Made by a program: the position numbers and the translations under genes
Shown: positions 1 to 10,139 of the stretch, piece after piece
Position numbering within the stretch: the stretch's first letter is position 1
Layout of the letters: every line of letters starts with the position of its first letter
DNA from: Tamarix chinensis
Taxonomy: Eukaryota > Streptophyta > Magnoliopsida > Caryophyllales > Tamaricaceae
Direction: 5' to 3'
Assembly: GCA_030549775.1 (NCBI GenBank)
Contig: CM060173.1
Span: 38,822,610 to 38,886,609, forward strand
Length of the DNA stretch: 64,000 nucleotides
Notes under the pieces: generated by a model
Told to the model about the DNA's origin: nothing
Seen by the model: the letters and a program-made list of their open reading frames with translations, nothing else
Databases searched by the model: none

Positions 1-300
1 GTAAATGTCTTGAATGAGAAATTATACCATTTGTTGTTGTTTGATTTTAATTTGAAACTATGATTGGGTTCAAGGAAAAGTTAGATTGAAATGAAGTTGG
101 AAAACTAAATTAAACAAGTTTTGAGGCACACTAATCAACTAGTCTCATGAACCGATAGACTAGTTCATCATTTTAGCAAAATTGGTTTTACTCAAAGAAA
201 CCATTTTATAGGATAGAGACTTATGTTGTTCTCCTGTATAAGGATCAAATTTAGTGTGCTATGTTTTATACAAATACAACCTTAGTTATTATTAGAATTG
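1..300. repeat. LTR-like repeat fragment
   Basis: Bases 1-190 align by eye with 6960-7170. Both run from a shared GAGAAATTAT word through a stretch rich in short 'aatcaactagt / aatcgattggt' direct and inverted words. Such words are common in plant LTR U3 regions, and the second copy lies in the LTR area of the Athila-like element. No reading frame is visible. I infer an old LTR piece; bases 190-300 have no recognisable content. Confidence 0.35.
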
Positions 301-715
301 AGCTTCTGATCAACCTCGTAGAGCTTAAAATTTCTACCATTGATGTAATCCTTGGTAATGATATGGTTTGGAGATATTAAGCCATTGTCGATTACACATA
401 GTAATGTGTGGTTCATAAGGGACCAAAGGTTTCTAAGTTGTTTTACTGGAGATGTAATCCTAGGCCATCGTAGAGGATGGTGTCTACACTTGTGCTTGGT
501 ACATTAGTACAAAGGTCATACCCACTCTACTATTTGCAATGTTTAGGATTTAGATGTTAAGGAGCCATTGAATGAGGGTATACTGTTGATATGGGAGTTT
601 TGAGATGTGATTTCTGATGAGATCCTGTATATGTGTGAGATAGAATTTATAATAGATCTTCTACCAAGGATAGAGCATGTGTTGAAGGTTCCCTATTGCT
701 TGGCACCACTTGGTT
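300..715 (+). pseudogene. Ty3/gypsy protease-to-RT fragment, degenerate
   Basis: Two short frames match conserved landmarks of plant chromovirus pol. At about 339-371 the translation reads IDVILGNDMVW, the flap/C-terminal motif of the retropepsin (family form DVILGMDWL), followed by a DYT-like stretch. At about 590-715 a second frame reads like the linker before reverse transcriptase: EFxDVISDEI, then EIEFIIDLLPRIEHVL, then VPYCLAP (family form REIEFSIDLVPGTxPISKAPYRMAP). Stop codons interrupt both. The RT core is missing downstream, so this is a dead fragment of a Del/Tekay or Reina-like element. The assignment rests on motif order and spacing seen by eye. Confidence 0.6.
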
Positions 716-972
716 AGGAAAGATAGATATGGTGATAAATGCTAAATTATAAATTCTAAGAACCTCAAAAAAATAGCCCCAAAACAGATCTTCAATGTGA
801 ATTAGTCACATTTAATAGAGTCACAAAGCATAGAAATGAAGATGATTTGATATGCACCGATGATGTTGATGAATGTAATTCAACTACGATTGGTGTATTT
901 AATGATTTTTTAAATGATTTTATTATTTATTTATAATATTAATTTTTATATAAAAATCATAGAGTGATCTAA
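716..972. other. AT-rich spacer, nothing recognised
   Basis: This stretch ends in an AT-rich run near 895-960 just before the Cassandra-type LTR. No reading frame or repeat was recognised. Confidence 0.5.
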
Positions 973-1279
973 TGTAACACCCCGAGTCGATATGACCACA
1001 CGGGGGCTACCTTGGAGCACTTTTTGGATTGATTGGTTGGCCCCACAAATCAACACGAGTCCTTTTTAGCACGCTTTGTCCTCACTCACGCACTTCCCGA
1101 GAAATTTTCAAAAAATTTCGGAAAATTTCCCAGGAGGTCACCCATCCTAAAATTGCTCCATAGTCAGCACGCTTAACTGTGGAGTTCTTAGGATGGAATC
1201 ACCAAAAAGATGGTATACCATGTTGATATAAGTAGCCATATCAATCCTTATAGCACTCCGTTCAATTTGGGGTATTACA
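973..1279 (-). repeat. Cassandra-type LTR (complete, 3' LTR)
   Basis: On the plus strand it starts TGTAACACCCC and ends GGGGTATTACA, so it is bounded by TG..CA and short terminal inverted repeats. The 5S-like block inside reads on the minus strand. The neighbouring purine tract at 1280-1294 fits the PPT that precedes a 3' LTR. Confidence 0.75.
1129..1190 (-). promoter_or_regulatory. 5S rRNA-like pol III internal promoter block in LTR
   Basis: The minus strand reads AACTCCACAGTTAAGCGTGC and then GGATGGGTGACCTCCTGGGA. These match boxes A and C of the plant 5S rRNA gene with few changes. Only about half of a 5S gene is present, so this is a promoter-like relic inside an LTR rather than an rRNA gene. 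Confidence 0.75.
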
Positions 1280-1294
1280 TTCACCCCCACTCAA
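1280..1294 (-). other. Polypurine tract of Cassandra-type TRIM
   Basis: The minus strand reads GAGTGGGGGTGAA directly before the LTR start TGTAATACC, as expected for the plus-strand primer of an LTR element. Confidence 0.6.
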
Positions 1295-1412
1295 AGAACG
1301 AAACGTCCTCGTTGCGCCTCAACCAATGACTGTCTCAATACAATTCATCTCAAGAATCGCCCCGCTAGGTGGCTGACTGGCTCATCCAAGTTCAGCTCAC
1401 GGTCGCGGTTTT

Positions 1413-1424
1413 GCTCTGATACCA
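1413..1424 (-). other. Primer binding site, initiator Met-tRNA type
   Basis: The minus strand reads TGGTATCAGAGC, the standard plant PBS matching the 3' end of initiator tRNA-Met. It lies two bases from the LTR end TTACA. Confidence 0.8.
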
Positions 1425-1426
1425 TT

Positions 1427-1668
1427 TGTAACACCCCGAGTGGACACGAATACGTGGTATACCATCCTTTTGGTGATTCCGTCCTAAGAACTCCACAGTT
1501 AAGCGTGCTGGCCGTGGAGTAATTTTAGGATGGGTGACCTCCTGGGAAGTTTCGGAAATTTTCTGAAAATTTCTCGGGAAGCACGTGAGTGAGGACAAAG
1601 CATGCTAAAAGGACTCGTGTTGATTTGTGGGGCCAGTCGATCAATCCGAAAGCACTCCAAGGTAGCCC
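1427..1668 (+). repeat. Cassandra-type LTR, inverted and 3'-truncated
   Basis: It starts TGTAACACCCCGAG and aligns in the plus orientation with the minus-strand reading of the 973-1279 LTR, through the 5S-like block and the 'ggactcgtgttgatttgtgg' block. Similarity stops after GGTAGCCC near 1668. An ordinary TRIM would have this LTR in the same orientation as its partner. Confidence 0.7.
1485..1550 (+). promoter_or_regulatory. 5S rRNA-like pol III internal promoter block in LTR
   Basis: The plus strand reads AACTCCACAGTTAAGCGTGC and, downstream, GGATGGGTGACCTCCTGGGA. It is closer to genuine plant 5S rRNA than the copy at 1129-1190 in places. It points the opposite way, so two pol III-like promoters diverge from the short core of this element. 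Confidence 0.75.
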
Positions 1669-3087
1669 TATGCCTATTGATCGGTTAGGAAAATTAGTGA
1701 CGTACTTGAAATTCACATCAATATTTATTTTTCAAGCCCTTTCTAAAACCAAAGTTTATTTATCTTATATTAATATAATTTTAAATATATATTAAAGGAT
1801 TTTAGGATGGAATATTGTTATTCCATTTTTATTTATTCCAAACATTTCACATGATACATTAGTACATCTCAGCCTATATACCAGAATTGCCATATTAGAC
1901 CTACATTGACAACAATGCCCTTAAGAATAAAAAAATAACCTTATTTCAAAAAAATATTATATGTTTGGTATCATTATTTATAAATCCTCCATTTATCACC
2001 ATACAACTCAAATACTCATTTCCAACTTATCATACTCATGAAAGCCACAATGCAATACCATATACCATATCGATTCTCTTAAGGGTTTTAATATAGAAAT
2101 TACCCTAATGATATCTTATGATTCTCAAATCATTCACTTTTCATTATATAAAATCATATTACTAAATGGATCAACATGAAATTGTCAATATGATTTAACA
2201 ACATAGTAATACTCGAAATCATTTAATACATTTAGCAACAAACCCTAACTACGACTTATAACCTTTCAAAAAAGGCACTAGTCTCTAAGAACTTATACTA
2301 TCCAACCTCCTCCAAAACCTCTATACTATTATCAAAGAAAAAATATTAAAACATCATGAAAACATTACTTCATAATTAAAGAAGAGTTAAGTTAAGGAAG
2401 AATGAAATAATAGAGGAAAAAATGAACCAAACAAAAGTGAGGGCTTTGGTGGAGAGTTACGTGACAAAGGGAGGGGATTAGTTGAATGTGTTGAAAAAAT
2501 GGGGGAGGTTATAATGGTAGCTTAGTGCCATTGATAAGGGGTGTGTAGTAGTATAGGTGACTAAAGGAGTGGTGGTTTGTTATGTTGGTTTTAACCGATT
2601 GGATGTGTTATGTTATGGTGGTTTTTGGTGAAAGTAAGGGTAGGGAACAACATTTTTGGCTGGTTGTTGGATGTGGTTCACTTGGGGGAAATCGATAGGT
2701 TTGTAATGAGCATACGAAAGCTAGGGGAAGGTTTTGGTGAATTTAGCTGGTTCAAGGGGTGTTCAGTGAGTTTGGTTGGTGGTTGTACTATGGTTTTGGT
2801 GGAAGTGGTTGATGCTAGTGGGAAGGTAAGGGAAACGCTACCTTTGGAGGTTTTTGTAGTGTGTCTCATGATAGCAAATAGGAGGAATTTCTTATGATTA
2901 GTGGTGCTAAAATTGATAGAAAAATAGAGGGAGGAAAGAAGTATTTTGGGGACTTCAGAAGAGAGAGAGAATTGAGAGGGGCATATTATATATATGCACA
3001 AAGTGGCCTTCATAGGGATATATGGAAAAGACGGCAGATAGGGGGTAGAGCATACATGATTTGGGAATGGGTATTTTAACAAAACAC
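1669..3087. other. Non-coding: AT-rich then G-rich DNA
   Basis: 1669-2400 is AT-rich with no frame. 2400-3080 is strongly G-rich on the plus strand (many ggtggt and gggga words). This produces open frames on both strands (2610-2897 plus, 2678-3082 minus) that show no domain, are compositionally simple and overlap each other. They are probably chance frames. The bias resembles the G-rich LTR interior at 14430-15190, so an old LTR is possible. Confidence 0.4.
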
Positions 3088-3640
3088 ATCATTCAAGGAT
3101 TGTACACACCAATTTAAACTTTCAACACACTCATAAATAGAAAGTAGCTAGTAGGGGTCGATCCAACAAAGACTGTAATCTAATCTGCATATTTCTATTA
3201 TCATATAAAGTTATCCAATTAAAAAATTAGGAAAACTAATAACTAATAATGAAAGGAATAAAAAATTTAAATTAACACAATAAATGAATGACAATAATGG
3301 ACTAATAGTGGTTAGATGATATATTTAGTATAGGGATATCAACTAATAAATAAATAAAATGGTTATGCAGTATTTCTAATGTTAGCCTATAGAAGCTCGT
3401 ACGTATGTGCTTCCTAGCATCCCCTTATGCAAAAAAATGAAGATATGCTAAATATTTATTATTTAACCAATTAATAGTCTAGGATAATATCTCTAGATTT
3501 AATAAATAGTAGCAATAATGATTAGGAAGCAGCTAACTAGAGCCTTAAAGATTACTAAACATATATGTAATAAATAACCTATTTGATACTTTTGCATATA
3601 TATGTTAACAATTGTAGATTATCTATAAAATACTAGCAGG
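3088..3640 (-). repeat. Athila-like 3' LTR, partial
   Basis: It aligns with 5920-6345. Shared landmarks are the block around 'caaagactgtaatctaatct' (3168-3187), the block around 'aattaggaagcag' and a shared end near the LTR tip. Only the U5-side part remains; it abuts the protease relic at about 3640. The left edge is approximate. Confidence 0.6.
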
Positions 3641-3987
3641 ATACCTCATGGAGTCATCAATATTAAAATAAATTATTTCTCCATCAAATTCTATAGTAAG
3701 AAACCCATTCTACACATCAATTTTAGTTTGAGAATTTTTTGAAATAGTCTTCCTAATGGAACAAGAGAAGGGTTAGGGGATCCATCGTCTTGCATGGCTA
3801 TAATATAAAGATCAGTAGAAAAAACAAGTTCATTAACATGAACTAGAACATCCTCCATCACCCCATTTGGATATGTTATAGATCTATCAACTAATTAGAT
3901 CACAAAATAGGTCTCTTTAAAGGTTATTATACTTAGGGCATTAAAAATAGATAAAGTTGTGACATTTATAGACACTCCTAAGTCAAA
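3640..3987 (-). pseudogene. Athila-type retropepsin (protease), degenerate
   Basis: The minus-strand translation begins DLGVSINVTTLSIFNAL. The family active site is D-L-G-A-S-I-N-V, so the catalytic Asp and Gly are kept. It continues through LVDRSITYPNGVMEDVLVHV and FSTDLYIIAMQDD to FDGEIIYFNIDDSM followed by RYP. This is the characteristic end of the Athila-group protease, whose role is cleavage of the Gag-Pol precursor. A few stops and frame slips are visible. The frame ends where the LTR piece begins, so the domain survives while everything downstream is deleted. Confidence 0.75.
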
Positions 3988-4789
3988 CATGAATTTGTAA
4001 TACCTCATGTTTCAAGATTTATAAGGAATTGTAAAAATAACATGTTCTTGCACTTAGGTGGGTTTTTCCTTTGCAAAATTGCAGGCATATTCTCCTCATG
4101 CTAACTTTTTCATTTTCTCTCATTTTTTTTCTTGTTTATACACAAATCATTTAAAAGCATTACATACCTAGGCACTTGATTATTTAATCTAGTAAGGAAA
4201 TTTTTACCCCCACCTTCGTAAAATTTCTAATGTCTCTATTTCATGATCTTGCTTCATACACTTAGCTAACTAGATAGGAAAAGGAGAAATGGATTTAAAA
4301 GTGTTAGAAGAATTTATTTTTGTTACTTTAGGAGGTTTTTATTTGATCTCTTCTTCTATAATTGTTGATTCTTCTTCTTCTTCCTTTGTTCCTTGATTAT
4401 CATTACATTACTTTGGATAATGTAATTATTTTTCACTCCTTGTGGCTATAGCACTCTTGTGTACTATTAGGTTCCCCTCTAGTTTGTTGGGTAACTTTGT
4501 TGAACTTTATGCTAGCATTTTACCTATAAAAATTGCCAACCAACTTACCTAACTTTCTAAGTTCTTTAGCCCATTTCTTGTTTCTTGTTGTTATTATAGG
4601 GCACTAGTGGCTAAATAATTAATTATATCCTCTATTGAATTTCCTCTAGATGCTTGTGGTACCAGTGGTGAAGGAGACTAAACAAATGATTGGTGTGGTT
4701 GGTTCTAAGGAATAAGATGCAATCTAAGGGGTTGGTTATATCCTTGCTGATTTTAGTGCAATGGCAATCTTTAATTTTTCCCATACTTT
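3988..4789 (-). pseudogene. Athila-like gag/protease spacer, degenerate
   Basis: This segment lies between the C-terminal gag motif and the protease. It is AT-rich, contains a (TTC)n run near 4371-4392 and has no long frame. By position it should encode the gag C-terminus and spacer of the Athila-like element. Sequence evidence for that is weak. Confidence 0.35.
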
Positions 4790-4950
4790 AAGTTAGGATA
4801 ATCACTCCATCCTACATTATAATTTGTAGTATCAGGATCATACTTTAGGTTTCCCTAAGTTCAACCTATTAGATTAACTTTTTTCACTTCTTGTAAATTA
4901 GGACATGCAATGGTAGCATGACCAGCATATGAATAAATTCTACATACTTG
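4790..4950 (-). pseudogene. Athila-type gag C-terminus with zinc knuckle relic
   Basis: The minus strand shows CRIYSYAGHATIACPN near 4893-4942. This is a CX2CX4HX4C nucleic-acid-binding knuckle in which the second Cys is Tyr. Next comes YDPDTTNYNVGWSDYPNLKY near 4785-4845, matching the conserved Athila gag motif (form YNPGWRNHPNFSW). Stop codons follow. The knuckle would bind the element's RNA in the virus-like particle; the Cys loss and stops make it non-functional. Confidence 0.7.
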
Positions 4951-5189
4951 AGCTAACACTCCCTCTTTCAACACTTTTTTAACTAAAGAAGTAAAATTAT
5001 TTAATTTTTTATTATGTTCTATTATACATATGTTCTTTACATGGTGGGATGAAGATTTAATATTTCTAGTACAAAAATATTAGGAATTTGATGCTATATT
5101 AGATGTTAGCCTCCTAGCTTTAGTTGGGGTCTTACCTACTAATGCTCCGTCACAAGCTACATCTCTCATATTATGGTCTATGGACATTA

Positions 5190-5760
5190 CTCCTTCATAG
5201 AAATACTATATTAATAAATTTTCACTATCCAGTATTTATGGCCATAGCTTATAGGAAGTACTTTTCTAGAAATAGTTTTTTCATGTCAACCCAAGTATTA
5301 AAAGATCTAGTAGGAAAATAATCTAACCACTCCTTTGCAGCATCAGTTAAAGAAAACGAAAAATCTTTTAATTTATGTTCATCTACACTTACTCCAGCAG
5401 GTTTCATACTAGAACAAACCATATGAAGTTTCATGAGAAATTTGTTCATAACTTGATCCAGACGAGCTAGTATTTCAAAATCCTATAAAAAAGGTATTTG
5501 CAAGTATCATCCTAGGTCTAATCTTATGCTCATCATGTTCATAAAGATAAATAATGTAATGAAAATTAGGATTAAAAGTAGGTAGCTCCTTTAACATTTG
5601 GTTCACCATCGTTTCCTTAATAATTTTCTCCCAATTGTCATCAATTCTATCATTTAATGATGTTGATCTATCACTTAGAGCCAAAGGAGTAGTGAAAACA
5701 TATTCTAGTAGCCTTTGAGTTGTATTTAGCATCAAAGAAGTATAATTAGGATCTACCAAT
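5190..5760 (-). pseudogene. Athila-like Gag core
   Basis: Two consecutive minus-strand frames (5759-5475 and 5449-5249) cover the retrotransposon gag domain. The second contains CSSMKPAGVSVDEHKLKDFS, then FSLTDAAKEWLDYFPTRSF and NTWVDMKKLFLEKYF. This is the typical 'FPFSL-D-A-K-EWL..TW.....FL.KFFP' signature of plant Gag capsid. The first frame opens MVDPNYTSLMLNTTQRL and looks like the Gag N-terminal part after the PBS. A frameshift near 5450-5475 and stops after 5249 break it. Its role would be capsid formation in the cytoplasm; it is no longer intact. Confidence 0.7.
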
Positions 5761-5895
5761 TGAATGGGTTGATGTTTATTTTTTGCTTAAAAATACTAGC
5801 AAATGTTGATTCACATTAGACATAAAAAAAGGGAGTTGTAATTATATGAAGCGATAAAAAAATAATAATATGTTAAAAAAGAAATAAAGTTGCTA

Positions 5896-5914
5896 GTTCC
5901 CGAGAATGGCGCCA
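5896..5914 (-). other. Primer binding site, tRNA-Asp type
   Basis: The minus strand reads TGGCGCCATTCTCGGGAAC, close to the TGGCGCCGTTGCCGGGGA form used by Athila/Tat elements. It lies five bases from an LTR start (TGATGTG on the plus strand at 5920). Confidence 0.75.
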
Positions 5915-5919
5915 AAGTT

Positions 5920-7400
5920 TGATGTGTTATCATACACATGCCAAACCAAACCCTAAACACACACACAAATAGTAATAATTGAGTGAGGGTTGATCCTACA
6001 AAGACTATAATCTAATCTATATATAAATTCCCCAAGTTACAAAAACTAACAACTACTAGTAAAAAAGAATAAAAACTAGCAATTAACAAAATAATAGAAA
6101 AGTAATAATGAAATAAACATAGCTTTGCTCATGATTTATTGTTTAACTAATTAATATCATAGGATAAGATCTTTAGATTTATTTAATGGCATCATTCACA
6201 ATTAGGAAGTAGTAAACTAGAACCTTAATTATATTATACTTGCATTATGTAATTCTAAAGTTTAATAAACTTAGATTAAATCAATAACCTATCTGTTACT
6301 TGCAGATGTATATGTCAATAAATATACATTAACTATAATATCCTAGCTTCTAATTAGCACTCAAATGAAACAAGTGATCAATCTAGATAATAAAACACAA
6401 AACTTTGATCGATTATCATTAAACCTAATTTATTAATCTAATAAAAAAATATAATAATTAATTCCAATTCACTTCTCACGATTAATTAAATCTTAAAGTT
6501 CAATTTTTCTACTATGCCATACTAATTAAGAATATGGATAAAACCTAAACATACAGAATTGAAACACAAAAATCAAATCTTGAATTAGAATAAATAAACA
6601 AACTATTAACTATTAAATTAAAATAAGCACAATCATAAAATCAAATAAATAAATGAAGAGTGAGAATTGTATTAAACATAATAATAACTAAAAAAGGATT
6701 AAAAAAATTAAAGAAAGAATGAACTTAGGATATTGTAGAATCATATAAACCGTTTGATCTCTAATCCTTCAATTATGGTAGTTAACTAACTAAATCTAAC
6801 AAAGCAACACTAATGGTATAGAAATAATGAAAATGAAGTTAAAGTTCTAATAGTGGTGCTCTTTAATGATCCATTTTACCTAAGCTATGTTTTATATATA
6901 TAAAGAAGGCTTTATGACTCATATCCAAAATATGGCAAAAGAATGGTTTGTTCTAATTTCCCATCTTTTTATGAAGTTATGGATTGAGAAATTATGACAT
7001 TGGTTGATATTTGATTTTGATTCAGAACTATAATTGAGTTTCTAGAAATTTTGGATTTGAATATACAATAGAAATTTTATAACTTGAGTTTTAGGTGGAG
7101 TAATCGATTGGTTCCATGAATCAATCAATGGTTTTGTTGTTTGAGCCAAATGGTTTTGCTTGATTAAAATGAGTGGTTGGTTGGGGTAATCGATTGACTA
7201 GTCTATAGAAGAGTCATCTGGTAAGCCAAACAAATTGACTTGTTTATCGAGCTAAGTACATTTTTAAAACTCAATTTTTTGAGAAAATTTGTTATACCAA
7301 AATGTGACCTTGATAACCCTATGTTCTTAATGATTCTTATCTTTTCATATCATGCAGTTGGCTCAAAATTCTACTTCAAACTAATTTGAGAAGTTTTATT
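5920..7400 (-). repeat. Athila-like 5' LTR
   Basis: It begins (plus coordinates) right of the PBS and runs into AT-rich DNA with several conserved blocks shared with 3088-3640. The distal part (6960-7170) shares a block with bases 1-190 of the window. The outer end is not defined, and 7400 is an estimate. Confidence 0.5.
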
Positions 7401-8143
7401 GGGATAATTGAGAGGGGAGGTCACCATAACTTTATATTTTCCACCTCTCTCCTCTATATAAATATAGAATTATTTCTTTGATTCCAAACCTACTTCTAAT
7501 TAGTTGGGAGACTCCTCACATGCTAATTTTTCATTACACCTCTTATTTTTGGCATTTCTAGGTTAAATCAACAAATCAACCATATAAGAAATCCCTATAA
7601 CATATATACAAAACATGACTACTATCATCCACAACTACATGACAAAAAAGATTACAAAGTGTAGATAAAATAAAAATGGTAAACAAAAATCCTAGCCATA
7701 CAATGTATGAATCATGTAACCAAGATTTGTATTGTAGCTTTATCTTCTATTTCACTTTGTATATCCTTTCCTTGTTCTTATCTTGTAAACATAGTATCTT
7801 TGATGCATTATCCTTCATGCAAACATATTAAAAAACCTAGAAGAATCAGTTAAGAACCCTTTAGTAGAATTATGGTTTTCATAAATGATTGGTTCTATTA
7901 CCAAGTATGATAAATTTTAACATTAATTAGGAAAAGAGTGAGATGCTCTTGCATGATTAGGAATCTTGTTATTTTATTCCATGTGTAATAAAATTCCTCT
8001 ATAATTAATATCCATCGACTCATATACTATATAGGTTAATGTTAGATTGTTATAACTAGTTATAATTAGCTTGTGTGCTAATTAGCTTAATGTCTATATT
8101 AGTTACATACTTATATTTTTGGGTTGTAACTAGCATACCAAAA
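7401..8143. other. AT-rich spacer left of the gypsy-A nest
   Basis: No frame, RNA gene or clear repeat is visible. It ends at the left tip of gypsy-A. The bases CAAAA directly before 8144 resemble CAAAA at 32362-32366, which would be a target duplication if the right LTR tip is read two bases shorter. Confidence 0.45.
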
Positions 8144-8218
8144 TGAGTAATGTGTGTAAAAATATAGAATGATGGTTTGTGTGGTATTTAGGTTTGGTTA
8201 GGGTTGTTTAAGGGGTAT
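8144..8218 (-). repeat. Gypsy-A 3' LTR, tip segment
   Basis: The block 'tgtgtgtaaaaatatagaat' and the following 'ggtttggttagggttgttta' align with 31341-31417 at the start of the right LTR. The alignment resumes at 24326 after the inserted DNA. Confidence 0.7.
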
Positions 8219-8897
8219 TTAAAGATAAGCAGAAGCAAAACAACAAATTATAAATTTCGGGGATATTACAACCATACTTAGTACCAAACCGGTTCACTCA
8301 TACCGTTCCAGTACCAAGTGCTATGGCTAAAAGTGTAAAAAACAACTTACAAACCATATTTAAATCAGAGTAGTGTGACAACCATTTACAAGAATAAAGT
8401 CCACCAGTGGTAGTCACAAAGACAACAATAACATTAAAACTAGGAATTTAAAAGAGAAAGAGAAGAACACCCTAATAGCTCCGGATAATTCCTTACTCTC
8501 TTTCCTGTTGCGCACTTGAATAACACCTGAAAAAGACCTGCAAGGGACACTGCCCATTGAATAGGTAAGGCCCCCACGAAGGGAACCCTTTAGTACTACG
8601 GTACTGAGTAACCCTTTAAAACACATTTAAAAGTAGGCACGCAATGTAACACATGATATACTACTATATCCATACATAACGATAAGTGTTAACATAATAT
8701 TCAGATCCTTATATTCACATACTTGACAAGTCAATCGGATATTAATGGTGTATAGGTAATATTCACTTTTGTACATTCACATACATAACAAGTTAACCAA
8801 ATGTTAATAGGCCATCATGAACAATCAATACTTTTAGGGCCTTAAGGCCATTAGTCCATCATTAATCAATCATCTAGGATTATAAATGTTCATGTGA

Positions 8898-9260
8898 GTG
8901 TAGGAACCCCACTATTATAGACGGTGGAACGGTCATGCAGGGAAAAATGCTCCTGGCCACTATTATTCGCCGATGGATCGGTCATGTAGGGAAAAATGCT
9001 CCAGGCTACCATTATTTGCCGGTGGACTAGTCTGGCTCTGACTCATAAGGTGTGTCACTATAAGTAATTAGTATCTTCCCCATGCCTTATCATTTTTATG
9101 TTTGGTTTGTTGAGCATGGAATCCCCCACTATTTTAGCCTGTGGAACGGTCATGCAGGGTAAAATGCTCCTGGCCACTATTATTAGCCGGTATACTGGTC
9201 ATGCAGGGCACCCTAGCCCTGGCCACTATTATTCACCAGTGGACCGGTCTTGGTCAGGCT
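8898..9260. repeat. Direct repeats of about 48 bp in the Tekay-type LTR
   Basis: The block 'ccactattat...cggtggaacggtcatgcaggg...ctcctgg' recurs at about 8910, 8957, 9124, 9171 and 9220 with substitutions. The copies fall in two clusters separated by about 100 bases. Such blocks are familiar inside plant chromovirus LTRs. Confidence 0.7.
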
Positions 9261-10139
9261 CAACATCTTCCTCTTTAAGTGATTAGTGTCTTATCATGTC
9301 TTATTCAAAAGTATTTCACCCTTGACATGCATGGCTAACTATATCTACACTTATCCTCCCAGGAGGGCCCGTCCCATATCTTAAGACTTCTGCACCTCCT
9401 AACTCGCCCTGATATCCTTCCCTTAATCCACTTTCTCACACCGGAAGCCCAACTCCTAACTGTGTAGGTCAAGGCCCACCACCTTATACCCCAAGGTCAA
9501 CTCACCGCCTTATCTTAAGGCTTTCTTCAGTAACCCTAATTTGGGCCTATGTGGCCCATCCTCACACCACCCAAACTATTTAACACCCCACATATTCAGA
9601 CCCTTAGATTTAGCTCTCACTTCATACCCCACTCATTCTCATTTATTTTTATTATTTTCTTTTTCCACCTTCTCACATTAGGATTTCTCCTAAACCCTAG
9701 TTCCTCCCATGCAACCCTAGTTTCTCCCACTCTTTCATTTTACATATGTCCCCTCTCTTTTTCACCACTCAAGGATCATGGATTATTTAGGTCATTCTTT
9801 CCTACGTTAGCTAACTTACTTTCCCTTGGTTATCTTATTCTCCCATTTTTATTTTTCATGCCTTTAACCCCATATCCTGTTATTAAACATCCTAGCATGT
9901 ATGTCTTAGAGGGTCACATCATATAACATTGTACACACAACATATATAATCATCATTCACATGCCATAAGGAAGTTACATGAGCATACATTCACTCAAAG
10001 TTGCACTATAATGATTAATCATTAAGCATAAAGTACACAATACGGTATAATACATGGCACGCATGGCAAGTAACCCACACATAGTTGATCTTAGCCATCT
10101 CCCACACACATATTAGGCCACTAATAACCCTTCATAATT
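9261..10139. other. Tekay-type LTR body, no gene
   Basis: C/T-rich DNA without a credible gene. An open frame at 9549-9926 is rich in Phe, Leu and Ser, reflects pyrimidine-rich composition and shows no domain. Confidence 0.45.

Larger units (their letters stand above)
973..1668 (-). mobile_element. Cassandra-type TRIM retrotransposon, rearranged
   Basis: This short non-coding LTR element carries 5S rRNA-like sequence in its LTRs, the hallmark of Cassandra TRIMs. Read on the minus strand it has an LTR end (GGGGTGTTACA), a PBS for initiator Met-tRNA (TGGTATCAGAGC), about 147 bases of internal DNA, a purine tract (GAGTGGGGGTGAA) and then a 307-bp LTR starting TGTAATACCCC. The LTR on the PBS side (1427-1668) lies in the opposite orientation to the 973-1279 LTR and has lost its far end. 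The element encodes nothing and would need proteins in trans. Confidence 0.8.
3088..7400 (-). mobile_element. Athila-like Ty3/gypsy element lacking RT/RH/INT
   Basis: On the minus strand the order is: LTR (7400 to 5920), PBS of the tRNA-Asp type (5914-5896), gag with a zinc knuckle, retropepsin (3987-3640), then directly an LTR piece (3640-3088) that aligns with 5920-6345. Reverse transcriptase, RNase H, integrase and the U3 half of the 3' LTR are absent, so one deletion from just after protease into the 3' LTR explains the structure. The Athila/Tat assignment follows from the tRNA-Asp PBS, the gag motif and the protease motifs. Confidence 0.7.

Noticed and set aside
1485..1550. Possible genuine 5S rRNA gene
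   Set aside because: Only about half of the gene is present, it is embedded in an LTR with PBS and PPT nearby, and a second copy sits in the partner LTR. Cassandra-type LTR explains it fully.
1795..2000. Possible PIF/Harbinger-like MITE ('ggatggaatattgttattcca', 'atgtttggtatc')
   Set aside because: No terminal inverted repeat pair or target duplication could be found.
2610..3082. Overlapping 95- and 134-codon frames on opposite strands
   Set aside because: They lie in G-rich DNA that lacks stops on both strands; composition is simple, no domain is visible and no codon pattern suggests selection.
9549..9926. 125-codon frame with hydrophobic stretches that could look like a membrane protein
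   Set aside because: Pyrimidine-rich DNA inside the Tekay-type LTR gives runs of F, L, S and P. No start context, homology or neighbouring gene supports it.
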